A stretch of 32,299 nt of DNA from Deinococcus ruber (lineage in GTDB: Bacteria; Deinococcota; Deinococci; Deinococcales; Deinococcaceae). Below are positions 17,338 through 26,052 of this stretch, piece after piece (position 1 is the first letter of the stretch; every line of letters starts with the position of its first letter). The notes beneath the pieces are model-generated. The model was not told where the DNA came from and ran no database searches. It saw only the letters and a program-made list of their open reading frames with translations. Made by a program: the position numbers and the translations under genes. The stretch is from positions 1 to 32,299 of the forward strand of contig NZ_BMQL01000054.1 of NCBI RefSeq assembly GCF_014648095.1. Direction: 5' to 3'.

Positions 17338-18918
17338 TCAGGCGAGTTCCTGATACCCTGGCAGCGTCAAAAACTCTATCATTGGGGTACGTGTCGCAAC
17401 GTCTCTGAACAGTGGCCCGGCATGCGCGACATCCGGCCCCAACTTGCTGAGTTCATCGGCAAACAGTTCATCCATGAGCGCCTGGGTCAAGACCCGCCCA
17501 TCTTCCAGAGTCACGCCGTGATGCAGCCACTGCCACAGTTGCGCCCGGCTGATCTCGGCAGTGGCTGCGTCTTCCATCAGGTTATGAATAGGCACCGCAC
17601 CCGATCCGCGCAGCCACGCAGCCAGATACTGCACACCGACGCTGATGTTGGTTCGCACGCCCGCTTCCGTGACGACCGCTTCAGGCGGCGTCAGCAGATC
17701 GCTGGGGCTTACCTGAATGTCCTGCTGCTTGCCGCTGTCAATCTGGTTGGGTGTGGGCATCAGCCGATCAAAGACTTCGGTTGCCAGCGCCACCATGCCC
17801 GGATGCGCGACCCAGGTACCGTCATGGCCGTTGCTCGCTTCGCGCTCCTTATCTGCGCGCACCTGCGCGAAAGCACGCTCGTTGGCTGCTTCGTCGTTCT
17901 TGACCGGAATGAACGCACTCATGCCGCCGATAGCCGGTGCACCGCGTTTATGACAGGTCTGAATCGCCAGCTTGCTGTAACTTTCCATCATATGAGTCGC
18001 CATCGTGACTCTGGCACGGTCAGGCAGCAGCTTCTGACCATCCTGACGAAATTTCTTGATGAAGCTGAAGATGTAATCCCAGCGCCCGCAGTTCAGCCCT
18101 GCCGAATGGTCGCGCAGTTCGTACAGAATCTCGTCCATCTCGAAGGCTGCCAGAATCGTTTCGATCAGTACCGTAGCCTTGCTGCTACCGTACGCCACTC
18201 CCAGAGTCTCCTCGGCGTAGCTGAGCACGTCGTTCCACAGCCTCGCTTCCAGATGCGATTCCATCTTGGGAAGGTAGAAATACGGCCCGCTTCCCCGCGC
18301 CAGTAGCTCGTGCGCGTTGTGGAAAAAATACAGCCCAAAATCGAAGAAGGCCCCCGCTACTTCGTCACCGTCCACCGTCATATGTTTTTCCGGCAGATGC
18401 CATCCACGAGGACGCACCAGCAGCACGGCGGTGCGTTCGTTCAGGCGGTACTGCTTGCCGTTCTGATCCAGCGAAATCTCGCGCCGTACCGCGTCACGCA
18501 GATTGACCTGACCCTGCGTGCAGTTCTCCCAGGTAGGGCTGCTGGCGTCCTCGAAATCGGCCATGAACACCCGCGCACCGCTGTTCAGCGCATTGATGAT
18601 CATTTTTCGGTCTACAGGCCCGGTAATCTCGACGCGGCGATCCTGCAAATCAGCTGGTAGCGGCGCGACCTTCCACTTTCCATTCCGTATCTCGGCGGTC
18701 TCTGGCAGAAAATCCGGCTGCTCTCCCCCATCCAGACGGAGGTGCCGCGCTTCCCGAGCGGCCAACAGTTCGCGGCGACGCGGTTCAAATCGGCGGTGCA
18801 GATCTGCGACAAATGCCAGTGCCTCATCACTGAGGATGGCAGCAGCTTCAGAGGAAACTGGTGCAGTCAGCTTGATGCCCGAAGGCAGGCGGCGGGCGGA
18901 AGTGTCGGGTGCAGTCAT
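17338..18918 (-). CDS. aceB: Malate synthase A
   Basis: Predicted 526-aa cytosolic malate synthase (glyoxylate plus acetyl-CoA to malate), the standard length for isoform A. Conserved parts are all present: VFMADFEDASSPTWEN, LLVRPRGWHLPEKH (catalytic Arg), YFYLPKMESHLEARLWND, VLIETILAAFEMDEILYELR (Mg ligand Glu), NCGRWDYIFSFIKKF (Mg ligand Asp), GHDGTWVAHPGMV, and NLMEDAATAEISRAQLWQW with the catalytic Asp. ATG 18918 has AGGAG 7 nt upstream; the longer open frame to 19176 contains the promoter and is not coding. It has its own promoter and operator-like repeats. No isocitrate lyase gene is nearby, so it could serve the glyoxylate shunt or ureide-derived glyoxylate. Confidence 0.96.
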   Translation of the reverse strand: MTAPDTSARRLPSGIKLTAPVSSEAAAILSDEALAFVADLHRRFEPRRRELLAAREARHLRLDGGEQPDFLPETAEIRNGKWKVAPLPADLQDRRVEITGPVDRKMIINALNSGARVFMADFEDASSPTWENCTQGQVNLRDAVRREISLDQNGKQYRLNERTAVLLVRPRGWHLPEKHMTVDGDEVAGAFFDFGLYFFHNAHELLARGSGPYFYLPKMESHLEARLWNDVLSYAEETLGVAYGSSKATVLIETILAAFEMDEILYELRDHSAGLNCGRWDYIFSFIKKFRQDGQKLLPDRARVTMATHMMESYSKLAIQTCHKRGAPAIGGMSAFIPVKNDEAANERAFAQVRADKEREASNGHDGTWVAHPGMVALATEVFDRLMPTPNQIDSGKQQDIQVSPSDLLTPPEAVVTEAGVRTNISVGVQYLAAWLRGSGAVPIHNLMEDAATAEISRAQLWQWLHHGVTLEDGRVLTQALMDELFADELSKLGPDVAHAGPLFRDVATRTPMIEFLTLPGYQELA

Positions 18919-18943
18919 AGAAGCTCCTCTGTAGTGGATGGTG

Positions 18944-18980
18944 TTTTCATTATTTTTCATCCAGTGAAACTGTTTTTCAT
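18944..18980 (-). promoter_or_regulatory. Helically phased TTTTCAT repeats in the aceB leader
   Basis: TTTTCAT (ATGAAAA on the transcribed strand) occurs at 18944-18950, 18954-18960 and 18974-18980, spaced 10 and 20 bp, i.e. one and two helical turns. An inverted TGAAA at 18965-18969 makes a TTTCA-N5-TGAAA type dyad with the middle copy. They lie between the promoter and the start codon, where a bound repressor would block transcription. Regulator unknown. Confidence 0.5.
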
Positions 18981-18990
18981 TTCTGCATTT

Positions 18991-19019
18991 ATAATAAACC
19001 ATTCTTGTATGCCTGTCAT
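18991..19019 (-). promoter_or_regulatory. Predicted sigma-70 type promoter of aceB
   Basis: On the minus strand ATGACA (19019-19014) and TATTAT (18996-18991) are separated by 17 bp, each 5 of 6 to consensus. The expected start of transcription is near 18984, giving a leader of about 65 nt that contains the TTTTCAT repeats. Confidence 0.65.
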
Positions 19020-19068
19020 TCAAGCCCCGTCGCACAGCTCGTGGACGGACTTGTAAAATAGTATGAAT

Positions 19069-19102
19069 GTAAAATTGTACACATGTATATTTACGTGTGT
19101 AC
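19069..19102. repeat. Left GTACACAYGTA site pair flanking the replicon
   Basis: GTAAAATTGTACACATGTA at 19069-19087 is almost identical to the sequence at 21421-21439. A second, inverted copy, TACGTGTGTAC, lies at 19092-19102, so the locus is a 7-bp dyad GTACACA/TGTGTAC. It sits on the far side of the iterons from repA. A partition or regulatory protein binding site is the likeliest reading. Confidence 0.55.
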
Positions 19103-19210
19103 ATGTACGTTAATTTGTCAAATTCACTACACGTTGACGACATCCTTGCATGTAGCCGCCTGATTTCACCCACCAAGACGCAAAAAACGGGTCGTAAATA
19201 TGTAACGAAC

Positions 19211-19689
<479 letters not shown>

Positions 19690-19730
19690 TGAGTGTTTTT
19701 CTTCGTGTAGCACACGCCGGGAGTATCCGC

Positions 19731-19790
19731 TTGTTGTTGTCTTCAAGTAGTATTAAACAGATATAACTACTTAACCTAAAAGAACAACAA
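19731..19790. promoter_or_regulatory. Nested dyads in the AT-rich repA promoter region
   Basis: Outer arms TTGTTGTT (19731-19738) and AACAACAA (19783-19790) enclose inner arms AAGTAGT (19745-19751) and ACTACTT (19766-19772), with nearly the same centre. The segment is AT-rich and lies between the last iteron and repA. It could be the DNA unwinding element, the repA operator, or both. It shares no sequence with the iterons. Confidence 0.45.
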
Positions 19791-19837
19791 ACACAGCGGT
19801 CAAAAATTTTCGGAAGCGGGAACAGCAGGGGGCTTCG

Positions 19838-21217
19838 GTGGCGGCACGTCCAAAACAGGTCAAGCGGTTCGATGAGATCAATGTCAGTCAGCTCAGCCTG
19901 ATCAGTGTGCAAGAGCGCATTCCTGCCGACTTTCGTGAGTGGACGGTCGAGCATGTCGATGAACATCGGCGCTACCGGGTAGTATGCCAGGCGTTGCCCG
20001 AATATGGCGTTCCACACGGCACTGACAACGATATCAGCGCCGCTCTGATCAACCTGTTTATCGAGCAGGGACTGCCAGACGACGGCACCGTGAATGCCAC
20101 TCCTTACCTGATCCTGCAGGCTGCTGGCCTCGACACGTCCGGTCGCTACTACGAGGCGTTGGGTGTCAGCCTGAAACGCCTCGTGACCACCAATTTCTTC
20201 ATCAGTGAGGGCTGGCGAGATCATCCTCAGAGACGTTGGACGACTGCCAGTTTTCGCTACATCGACAAACTGGTGTACTCCAGCGCCAGCGGCGAGGAGC
20301 AGCTGGATCCGACCAGTGTGCTGACGATTCATCTGCCTGCCGAACTGGTGCGCTCAGTGAGGGCCGGATACATCAAGGCGCTCGATCTGGCCTTCATGCA
20401 GAGTCTGAAACGGCCACCGACACGGGCGCTGTACCGACTTCTGGACGCCCGTCGGTACAACCCGGAAGATCCGGAGCAGCGGGTCAGTGCATTTCAGGTG
20501 GGTCTGATGGAGTGGGCGCAAGCATGCAAAATCGTTTCGGATCGCCCCTCTCTTGTCGAACGCGCCCTGAGCAGCGCCCATGATGAACTGATTGAGCGTG
20601 GATTTCTGGCCGCCGTCAATTTTTACGGTCGTGGTCAGAAAAAAGTGATCGAGTACGTTTTTGGTAAGATTGCCGACCCGCCCGATCCGCAGTTGGTGGG
20701 TCGGCTGACCCTGATAGGGCTTACCCGTCTCCGCGCTCAGCAACTCGTACAACTGCATGGACAGGATCTGGTGGAAGATGCTCTGGACCGCTTTGCAGCG
20801 CTGATTTCCAGCGGCTACAGACCCCGTAGCAAGGCCGCGTTTTTTGTAGATTTGCTGAAGCATCCGGAAAAATATCAGGTGGCCGACGATGTTGCGCCGC
20901 TGCTTCAGGCCACCACCCCAAGCGGTGATAAGCGCAAACGCCAGGTGGAAGCTCTCCAGAAGCAGGAGGACGATGAGCAGGCCAACCTTGAAGAATCGCT
21001 GCAGAAGATGTCGCGTGAACAGCAGATCGAAGAGGTGATGCGGGTTGCTCTGGTGATGTTGCGAGGTGCCCTGAAGACGGCAGAGCTGGACGCTTTTCGT
21101 CAACTGCTGCACCACGAAGACCCTCTCGCCATGCGTCAATGGCTGCTGCGTGGCATTGCTGCGGGTCAGCGCGAAGCGATTGTGCATGATCTCAGGACGC
21201 GGCTGAACAGCAGTTGA
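19838..21217 (+). CDS. repA: Plasmid replication initiator protein RepA
   Basis: Predicted 459-aa initiator that should bind the iterons just upstream and open the origin. It resembles the replication initiator protein A family: an N-terminal part with VHGTDNDISAAL-like sequence (PHGTDNDISAALINLFIEQG), LKRLVTTNFFISEGW, then SLKRPPTRALYRLLDARRY and a winged-helix region through ALSSAHDELIERGFLAAVNFYGRG. The C-terminal third is charged and probably coiled coil (QKQEDDEQANLEESLQKMS). The start is GTG 19838, preceded by AGGGGG about 7 nt upstream; no better start is seen. Position directly after eleven iterons and before parA strongly supports the role. It indicates that this is the origin region of a low-copy plasmid or megaplasmid. 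Confidence 0.92.
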   Translation: MAARPKQVKRFDEINVSQLSLISVQERIPADFREWTVEHVDEHRRYRVVCQALPEYGVPHGTDNDISAALINLFIEQGLPDDGTVNATPYLILQAAGLDTSGRYYEALGVSLKRLVTTNFFISEGWRDHPQRRWTTASFRYIDKLVYSSASGEEQLDPTSVLTIHLPAELVRSVRAGYIKALDLAFMQSLKRPPTRALYRLLDARRYNPEDPEQRVSAFQVGLMEWAQACKIVSDRPSLVERALSSAHDELIERGFLAAVNFYGRGQKKVIEYVFGKIADPPDPQLVGRLTLIGLTRLRAQQLVQLHGQDLVEDALDRFAALISSGYRPRSKAAFFVDLLKHPEKYQVADDVAPLLQATTPSGDKRKRQVEALQKQEDDEQANLEESLQKMSREQQIEEVMRVALVMLRGALKTAELDAFRQLLHHEDPLAMRQWLLRGIAAGQREAIVHDLRTRLNSS

Positions 21218-21420
21218 GCTTTGCACTGGCGCATCAGTCAGCGTCCCGTCAGGCAGGCATGCCCCGTGCGGGCCTCAGGAGTGCCCTTTAAGGCTCAGCG
21301 AACAGCTTTGCTGATCCCACTATGGTCCTCTTCCTTCCAGAGCTTTTTAGGGATGTTTGGACGTGAAGTATTGAAAAGAGGAGGACGGGTACCTTTCGCG
21401 TTTTCCAGAGTAAAATATCC

Positions 21421-21439
21421 GTAAAATTGTACACACGTA
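21421..21439 (+). repeat. Right GTACACAYGTA site, upstream of parA
   Basis: GTAAAATTGTACACACGTA matches 19069-19087 at 18 of 19 positions in the same orientation. Further related pieces follow before parA: CTAACACGTATA at 21482-21493 and GTACGTAA at 21497-21504. The 295-bp gap between repA and parA is unusually AT-rich. A centromere or parAB operator is proposed. Confidence 0.55.
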
Positions 21440-21512
21440 AAATTACAAACAAATTTACAAACTCATAAAGATGCAAAATTGCTAACACGTATATCTGTAC
21501 GTAAGTGATATT

Positions 21513-22166
21513 GTGGATCCGATGACAAGTATGCAGACAGGTCCACTGGTGATCAGTGTGGCGAGCCTCAAAGGAGGCGTCGGGAAGACCACCTCAGCCA
21601 TCCATATCGCGGCACATCTCGCCCTAGCGGGACAAAAGGTTTTGCTGGCCGATGGCGACCGTATTCGCACAGCAACGGCGTGGGCGCGTGGTGGACACCT
21701 ACCGTTCCCGGTCTTGCCGATGACAGCGCTGGCGCGGGGTGTGGCGCAGTACGACGCTGTGGTGATGGATACGGAGGGCGGTGTGGAAAATGGGAAACTC
21801 ATCGAGTATGCCCAGACCAGCGATCTGATCGTGCTGCCAACCTCCCCGGATATCAACGGTCTCGACGGCGCTTCACAGACGGCAGAAGTGCTGCGAGGTG
21901 GTGGAATTGCGCCCCAGCGATATGCAGCATTGATGACGATGGTGCGGCCCGGCGGCATGAAAGATATCCAGGCACGCAGAGGGCTGAACGATCTAGGGGT
22001 GCCCGTCCTGAAAACCGGTGTAAGAATCAGTGAAGCGTTCCGCGACGCGTCCAACGCGGCCATTCTAGTGCGCGACGTCAAAAGTGAGGTCGCTGCACGC
22101 TGCTGGCGTGATTATCAGGACGTCACGGCAGAACTTATCGCCCGGATCGGCGGAGGGCAGGGATGA
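21513..22166 (+). CDS. parA: ParA-type partition ATPase
   Basis: Predicted 217-aa Walker-type ATPase for plasmid segregation. The deviant Walker A reads SLKGGVGKTT with the signature lysine; KVLLADGD and AVVMDTEGG follow as the Walker A-prime and B strands. The size and lack of an N-terminal HTH place it with short ParA proteins (type Ib, ParF/VirC1-like), in which the small partner protein rather than ParA represses the operon. The start is uncertain: GTG 21513, ATG 21522 or ATG 21531, none with a clear Shine-Dalgarno. The stop overlaps the next gene by ATGA. AT-rich repeated sites lie directly upstream. Confidence 0.9.
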   Translation: MDPMTSMQTGPLVISVASLKGGVGKTTSAIHIAAHLALAGQKVLLADGDRIRTATAWARGGHLPFPVLPMTALARGVAQYDAVVMDTEGGVENGKLIEYAQTSDLIVLPTSPDINGLDGASQTAEVLRGGGIAPQRYAALMTMVRPGGMKDIQARRGLNDLGVPVLKTGVRISEAFRDASNAAILVRDVKSEVAARCWRDYQDVTAELIARIGGGQG

Positions 22167-22528
22167 GCGACATCAAGAATGCACTGGCACAGCTCAGGGC
22201 TGCACGGACGACCAGTGAAGACGCAGAAGGTTCAGTCGCCGAAGTCGAAAGCCAGCCTGCCGCTCCCACGGCTCAGGTGGTCGTGCCTGAAGAAGCTGCT
22301 GTTCGGGGCAGGGGAGAGGTCAAGACCCTGGCTGGACGCGTGCCCCTGGCGCTGCACCGCGAACTGACACGCGCTTTGCTCAACGCCTCTGAAGAACTGA
22401 GGGTCAGCAAGATCAATGTGGATGAGGCGCTGGAGGCTGCTGTGCGGCTGGTTCTGCGAGATCCGGAGGTGACGGAGCGCTGGCATGCACAGCTCAGGGA
22501 AGTCAGGAAGGAGCGGCGCGAAAGCTGA
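22163..22528 (+). CDS. Small ParA partner, probable centromere-binding protein
   Basis: Predicted 121-aa protein whose ATG overlaps the parA stop (ATGA), so translation is coupled. The N-terminal half is low-complexity and acidic (TSEDAEGSVAEVESQPAAP); such flexible tails in ParG-like proteins stimulate the ATPase. The C-terminal half, from VKTLAGRVPLALHRELTRAL to VDEALEAAVRLVLRD, looks like a strand followed by two helices, compatible with a ribbon-helix-helix or related dimer. It is the best candidate to bind the GTACACAYGTA-type sites. Family assignment is inferred from gene order and fold impression, not from a clear motif. Confidence 0.75.
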   Translation: MSDIKNALAQLRAARTTSEDAEGSVAEVESQPAAPTAQVVVPEEAAVRGRGEVKTLAGRVPLALHRELTRALLNASEELRVSKINVDEALEAAVRLVLRDPEVTERWHAQLREVRKERRES

Positions 22529-22578
22529 CATCCCCCGCCTCACCGCCTTTGTGACCGGAAGCGATTGCCGCAGCTCTG

Positions 22579-22776
22579 TCATGTGTCAGCGGCGTCGGGC
22601 AGCTCTTCCATCTCGACCTCGGAAACGTCGAGCAGCAGAGGAGTTGCCACGCCATTGACCAGCTGATGCAGCATGACCACGCCAGACGCACTTAGAGCAG
22701 TGTCGATCTGTTCGCCTGTCAGCCCATCGATGATTCGCACTTCGCCGCTGTCGTATGTCAGCTTCAGTCTGGACAT
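22579..22776 (-). CDS. Small hypothetical protein
   Basis: Unrecognised 65-aa soluble, acidic ORF (MSRLKLTYDSGEVRIIDG at the start, VEMEELPDAADT at the end). The alternation suggests a small beta-rich fold. Only a weak GAAG-type site precedes ATG 22776. It is on the minus strand downstream of the phosphotransferase-like pseudogene (38-bp gap) and may be in that transcription unit. Could be real or spurious; the lack of a better frame in this interval supports it slightly. Confidence 0.5.
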   Translation of the reverse strand: MSRLKLTYDSGEVRIIDGLTGEQIDTALSASGVVMLHQLVNGVATPLLLDVSEVEMEELPDAADT

Positions 22777-22813
22777 GCTTCAGCTTAAGTCGGGCGGTAT
22801 GAACCCGAATGAT

Positions 22814-23398
22814 TCAGTCTTCATGGTTATCCGGCAGAGACGCTGCCAGCGTGGCGAACATTCCCGGCGGCGTTCGCAGCTTCCAGGCTGTAATGATGCT
22901 GGCTGCCACCGGTTCGGCTGCCCCGGAAGAGTCGATTTCGAAGTCGTAGCCGCTGAAGGTATGCACCGTCTCGAAGTCGCGGCGGGCGTCTCCGAGGCCC
23001 CGGTCGCCGCGCTGCCATTCTCGACGCTCCAGTTCGGGCAGCGGGCAATGCACGCCCACGTAGAAGACATCGGAGGTGGCCAGATGATGCACCAGTCGGT
23101 GTAACTGCTGCGGCGTCTCGACGATGAAATCGACAATCAGATTGTTGCCTGCTGTGAGCAGTGCCGGCAGACACGCGAAAAACCCCTCGAACAGTTTGGG
23201 GCGCAGTGCCTGCTATGCGAACGCGCCGTCCTCGTGCTGACGCCGGGGCAACACCTCATGTCCGAACATGAAGAAATCGAGGGAGTATTGCAGAAACGGT
23301 TCATCGATCTGTGCCTGAATGGCCCGGCAGAGCGTGGATTTGCCTGCACTCGACGCGCCGTTCAGCAGGATGATGCGGCCCGGACGGTGATTCGTCAT
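22814..23398 (-). pseudogene. Chloramphenicol phosphotransferase-like protein, amber-interrupted
   Basis: About 195 codons on the minus strand from ATG 23398. The start RIILLNGASSAGKSTLCRAI is a P-loop kinase Walker A like that of CPT-family enzymes, which phosphorylate chloramphenicol or unknown small molecules. An in-frame TAG at 23213-23215 follows HEDGAFA; the same frame then continues with LRPKLFEGFFACLPALL, NNLIVDFIVETPQQLHRLV and VFYVGVHCPLPELERRE, as in intact family members. One nonsense change, perhaps from TGG, explains it. It starts 24 bp after the hydrolase stop. A sequencing error or readthrough are alternatives. Resistance is not implied, since most family members have unknown substrates. 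Confidence 0.82.
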
Positions 23399-23421
23399 GG
23401 CGTTCAACGTAGCGCGTGCGC

Positions 23422-24885
23422 TCAGGGATGAATCTTCAGCCACGACACGATCTGCCGGGCCACCGTGTTGGAGATAGCGGCGGTGACGTCCAGGTGGGCG
23501 TAGCCGGGCACTGTGACGACGGAGAGTGAGACGTGATTGGTGCGGGCGTAGTTGCGAAAGTCGCTTTCATCGGTGATGCCGTTGCCTGCCGAGATGCCCA
23601 GCACCGGCAAAGTGACTTCGGGGTTGTGGATGACCGGCAGCAGCCGCTCGAAGGGCGTGCCGCGTGTGTTCAGCCGGGCGGCCAGCACGTCCAGCGCCAG
23701 TCGCTGAGGAAAGTACCACTCGGTGTAGTCGCCGGTCGGCAGCGCGTAGCTCTCCACGAAGTCCAGCGGATCGGTGATGGCTTTTGCGTCGTTGGCCCAG
23801 CCCACCGGCTGAGCAGGATTCTGTGGCCCTGCCACCGCATGCACGTTGAGCAGCGAGTTCAGCGCTGCATTGTGGCCCAGCAGTGGCCCGACCAGCAGTT
23901 TGGCGAAGACGGCAGGCAGACTGCCCAGCTCGTTGACATTGCTGGCATGTCCGGCGGTGACGGCCAGAAACGGCAGCGGAGCGTAGCGGCTCTGCACCTG
24001 AATCAGCGCGGCGGCCAGATTGGTGGCAGGATACACGGTCAGGGTGCCGGGCGAGACTGTGTTGGGCGAGCGGGCTGCCAGCAGCGCCTGGGCCACTCCC
24101 TGCGAGGCTCGCCTGGGACTGAAGAAGTCGGCGGCAATGTAAGGATTGGCGGCGAGCGTGTTGAGTCCGGCGGTCTTCACCACGGCGGCGTCGAAGCCGT
24201 TTTGATACTGCTGGAGAGTCAGCGCGGCGCTGGCGGTGATGCCCGGCACACCGTCGAGCATCACCAGGCCCGACACGTCTCGGAATCCCGGTTGGCCGCT
24301 GAAGTCGTAGGCGGCGTACAGTCCGGTGAGCACGCCGCCCAGAGAGTGCCCGCCCAGATACACACGCGGCGCGAGGGTATGGGCCTCCAGCACAGCGGCC
24401 CGCACGTCGCGCAGCGCGGTGTCCAGCCCCCAGTCTTTCATGTAGGCCACCTGTGCGGGCGCGGCGGGCGTCAGGCCGGATTTTGCCACGTTGCTCAGTT
24501 CCGCAGTGCTCATCTTCAGAAGCTGATCGCCGGATTCCAGCAGGTTGCTGCGGCGATCCACAGCCCACACACCCGTCTCGGGGTCGGCCAGCACGATCTG
24601 GCGGGCGAGGCGATCCAGGCTGCCAGCACCACCGAACAGCCCCGGCATCAAAATCAGAATGCGCTGGGGGCGGGCCGCGCCGTAGCGCACCGTGATGCTG
24701 GCATTCAACCGGGCAGGTGTGCCGGGCACCGTGACGCCGGGGCGTACCACCCGCTGCACCTCGACGGGCGGCAACGCAGTGTTTCTGGAACTCTGAGCTG
24801 CCGCAGAAAACATGCAGGAGGGAGCGAGGAGCAGGCATGCCAACAGCAGCGAGCGCGAGTGAGAGGGGGAAGCAACGAACCGCAT
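23422..24885 (-). CDS. Secreted or membrane-anchored alpha/beta hydrolase
   Basis: Predicted 487-aa protein with an N-terminal signal peptide: basic start MRFVASPSHSR, hydrophobic core SLLLACLLLAPSCMFSAAA, then AQSSRN. The Cys in the core region could make it a lipoprotein, but the context does not fit a clean lipobox. The alpha/beta hydrolase fold is shown by LILMPGLFGGAGSLDRLA (oxyanion region), nucleophile elbow YLGGHSLGGVLTGL with Ser in GHSLGG, and a late catalytic His in PGYAHLDV. The substrate is unknown; esterase or lipase-like activity outside the cytoplasm is inferred. I chose ATG 24885 because the signal peptide follows directly; upstream codons to 24990 lack support. Confidence 0.82.
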   Translation of the reverse strand: MRFVASPSHSRSLLLACLLLAPSCMFSAAAQSSRNTALPPVEVQRVVRPGVTVPGTPARLNASITVRYGAARPQRILILMPGLFGGAGSLDRLARQIVLADPETGVWAVDRRSNLLESGDQLLKMSTAELSNVAKSGLTPAAPAQVAYMKDWGLDTALRDVRAAVLEAHTLAPRVYLGGHSLGGVLTGLYAAYDFSGQPGFRDVSGLVMLDGVPGITASAALTLQQYQNGFDAAVVKTAGLNTLAANPYIAADFFSPRRASQGVAQALLAARSPNTVSPGTLTVYPATNLAAALIQVQSRYAPLPFLAVTAGHASNVNELGSLPAVFAKLLVGPLLGHNAALNSLLNVHAVAGPQNPAQPVGWANDAKAITDPLDFVESYALPTGDYTEWYFPQRLALDVLAARLNTRGTPFERLLPVIHNPEVTLPVLGISAGNGITDESDFRNYARTNHVSLSVVTVPGYAHLDVTAAISNTVARQIVSWLKIHP

Positions 24886-25007
24886 TAGGTCAGCGTAGAG
24901 CCTTGCGGGGACGCGGAGGTACGAGCATGCCCGGTGAATTCGGGGCACAAGCTTTAGGAATGTCCGCACCTGACCCGACACATCGTTCAACGCGCATCAG
25001 AATTTTT

Positions 25008-25036
25008 TTGACATTTCAAACTTTTTTAACTAGGCT
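25008..25036 (+). promoter_or_regulatory. Predicted sigma-70 type promoter of the regulator-transporter locus
   Basis: A perfect TTGACA at 25008-25013 and TAGGCT (TANNNT form) at 25031-25036 are separated by exactly 17 bp in an AT-rich patch. Transcription would begin near 25043, leaving a leader of about 120 nt before the regulator start. Confidence 0.75.
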
Positions 25037-25164
25037 GTCCACATTCTTCTCAGGCCCGCCGGAAGCGGTGCGGCCCACATGCAGCCTGAAGCACCAGCAC
25101 CAGACAACCCGAAATCCGTCGTCCCTGGAAAGCCGTCATCTGGCCAGCGCCCTGGAGGGATGCC

Positions 25165-25701
25165 CTGCAACTCGGAAGCCGAATTCGTAGCCGCCGCCGT
25201 CATCTGGGCCTGACTCTCAAAGCCGTCAGTGAGCAGTGCCGACTGTCCGTTCCGTATCTGTCGCAGGTCGAGCGTAACCAGGCCAATCCCACCGTGACCG
25301 CGCTCGCCAGTATCGCCCGCGCTCTGGGCGTCAGCCTTAATTTTTTCGTGCCGGAAGACGTGCATGAAACGGTGGTGTGCCGCAATGGGCGCGGCGATTA
25401 TCTGCACGTTCACGAACTGCCCTACCGCCTGAAAAGTCTGGCGGGCAATGGCACGAATCGTCAGATGGAACCGCTGCTGATCAATGTCGCGCCGCATTTC
25501 TCGTCTGAAGTCACCTCGCATCTGGGCGAGGAATTCGTGTACGTACTCAGCGGCACATTTACGCTGCGGGTCGGTGACGAAGTGTTCGAGCTGAACGAAG
25601 GCGACAGTGCCCAGCACCCCAGCACCACGCCGCACGCCTGGGGCAATCCCGGCGACACCGAGACGCGGCTGCTGTGGGTCGGTACGCCCAAACTCTTCTG
25701 A
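25165..25701 (+). CDS. XRE-family regulator with C-terminal cupin domain, apparent CTG start
   Basis: Predicted 178-aa regulator: an N-terminal Xre-type HTH (IRSRRRHLGLTLKAVSEQC, then LSVPYLSQVERNQANPT and SIARALGVSLNFFV), and a C-terminal cupin (EEFVYVLSGTFTLRVGDEVFELNEGD, PHAWGNPGD) that would sense a small ligand. The conserved HTH begins right at QLGSRIRSRRR. The frame is closed by a TGA upstream, and no ATG, GTG or TTG occurs between that stop and the HTH. CTG 25165 has GGAGG 6 nt upstream, so it is the best start. An ATG at 25160 is out of frame and only 1 nt from GGAGG. It heads a locus of cupin and transporter genes that it probably controls. Confidence 0.85.
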   Translation: MQLGSRIRSRRRHLGLTLKAVSEQCRLSVPYLSQVERNQANPTVTALASIARALGVSLNFFVPEDVHETVVCRNGRGDYLHVHELPYRLKSLAGNGTNRQMEPLLINVAPHFSSEVTSHLGEEFVYVLSGTFTLRVGDEVFELNEGDSAQHPSTTPHAWGNPGDTETRLLWVGTPKLF

Positions 25702-25748
25702 GCCAGCGAGCGCAGCACCACGACCCAGCACCACAACACAGGAGCCGT

Positions 25749-26027
25749 ATGGAAAAACTGAGCGTTCATCAGGATGTCCGTCAGTTCAGCACCGTGCCGT
25801 CGAGCGTGGGACTGCTGCATTTTGCGGCGGGCACGCTTTTGCCCGAGACCCAGCACACCCAGAACGAAATCTCGTTTATTCACAGCGGCGTGCTGAAGGC
25901 GGTCAGCGGCGGACAGGAATACCTGCTGCGTGCCGGAGACGTGACGCTGATTCCCGCAGGCGAGCGGCACAGCGCCGAGGTGCTGGAGGACGTGAGCCTG
26001 AGCTACGTTCTGCTGGAGCCGCAGTGA
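25749..26027 (+). CDS. Small cupin-domain protein
   Basis: Predicted 92-aa single-domain cupin with the barrel pattern SFIHSGVLKAVSGGQEYLLRAGD, then IPAGERHSAEVLEDVSL. The usual metal-binding His cluster is reduced, so it may bind a ligand rather than catalyse. ATG 25749 has GGAG 4 nt upstream. It follows the HTH-cupin regulator by 47 bp and precedes the permeases by 25 bp, so one operon is likely. Similar small cupins often accompany regulators of the same type; its role here is unknown. Confidence 0.82.
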   Translation: MEKLSVHQDVRQFSTVPSSVGLLHFAAGTLLPETQHTQNEISFIHSGVLKAVSGGQEYLLRAGDVTLIPAGERHSAEVLEDVSLSYVLLEPQ

Positions 26028-26052
26028 GTGGCCCTGCCGTGCAGGAGCGGCG

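Noticed and set aside
25030..25734. 234-codon minus-strand frame opposite the HTH-cupin regulator
   Set aside because: The plus strand has clear HTH and cupin motifs; this frame has none.
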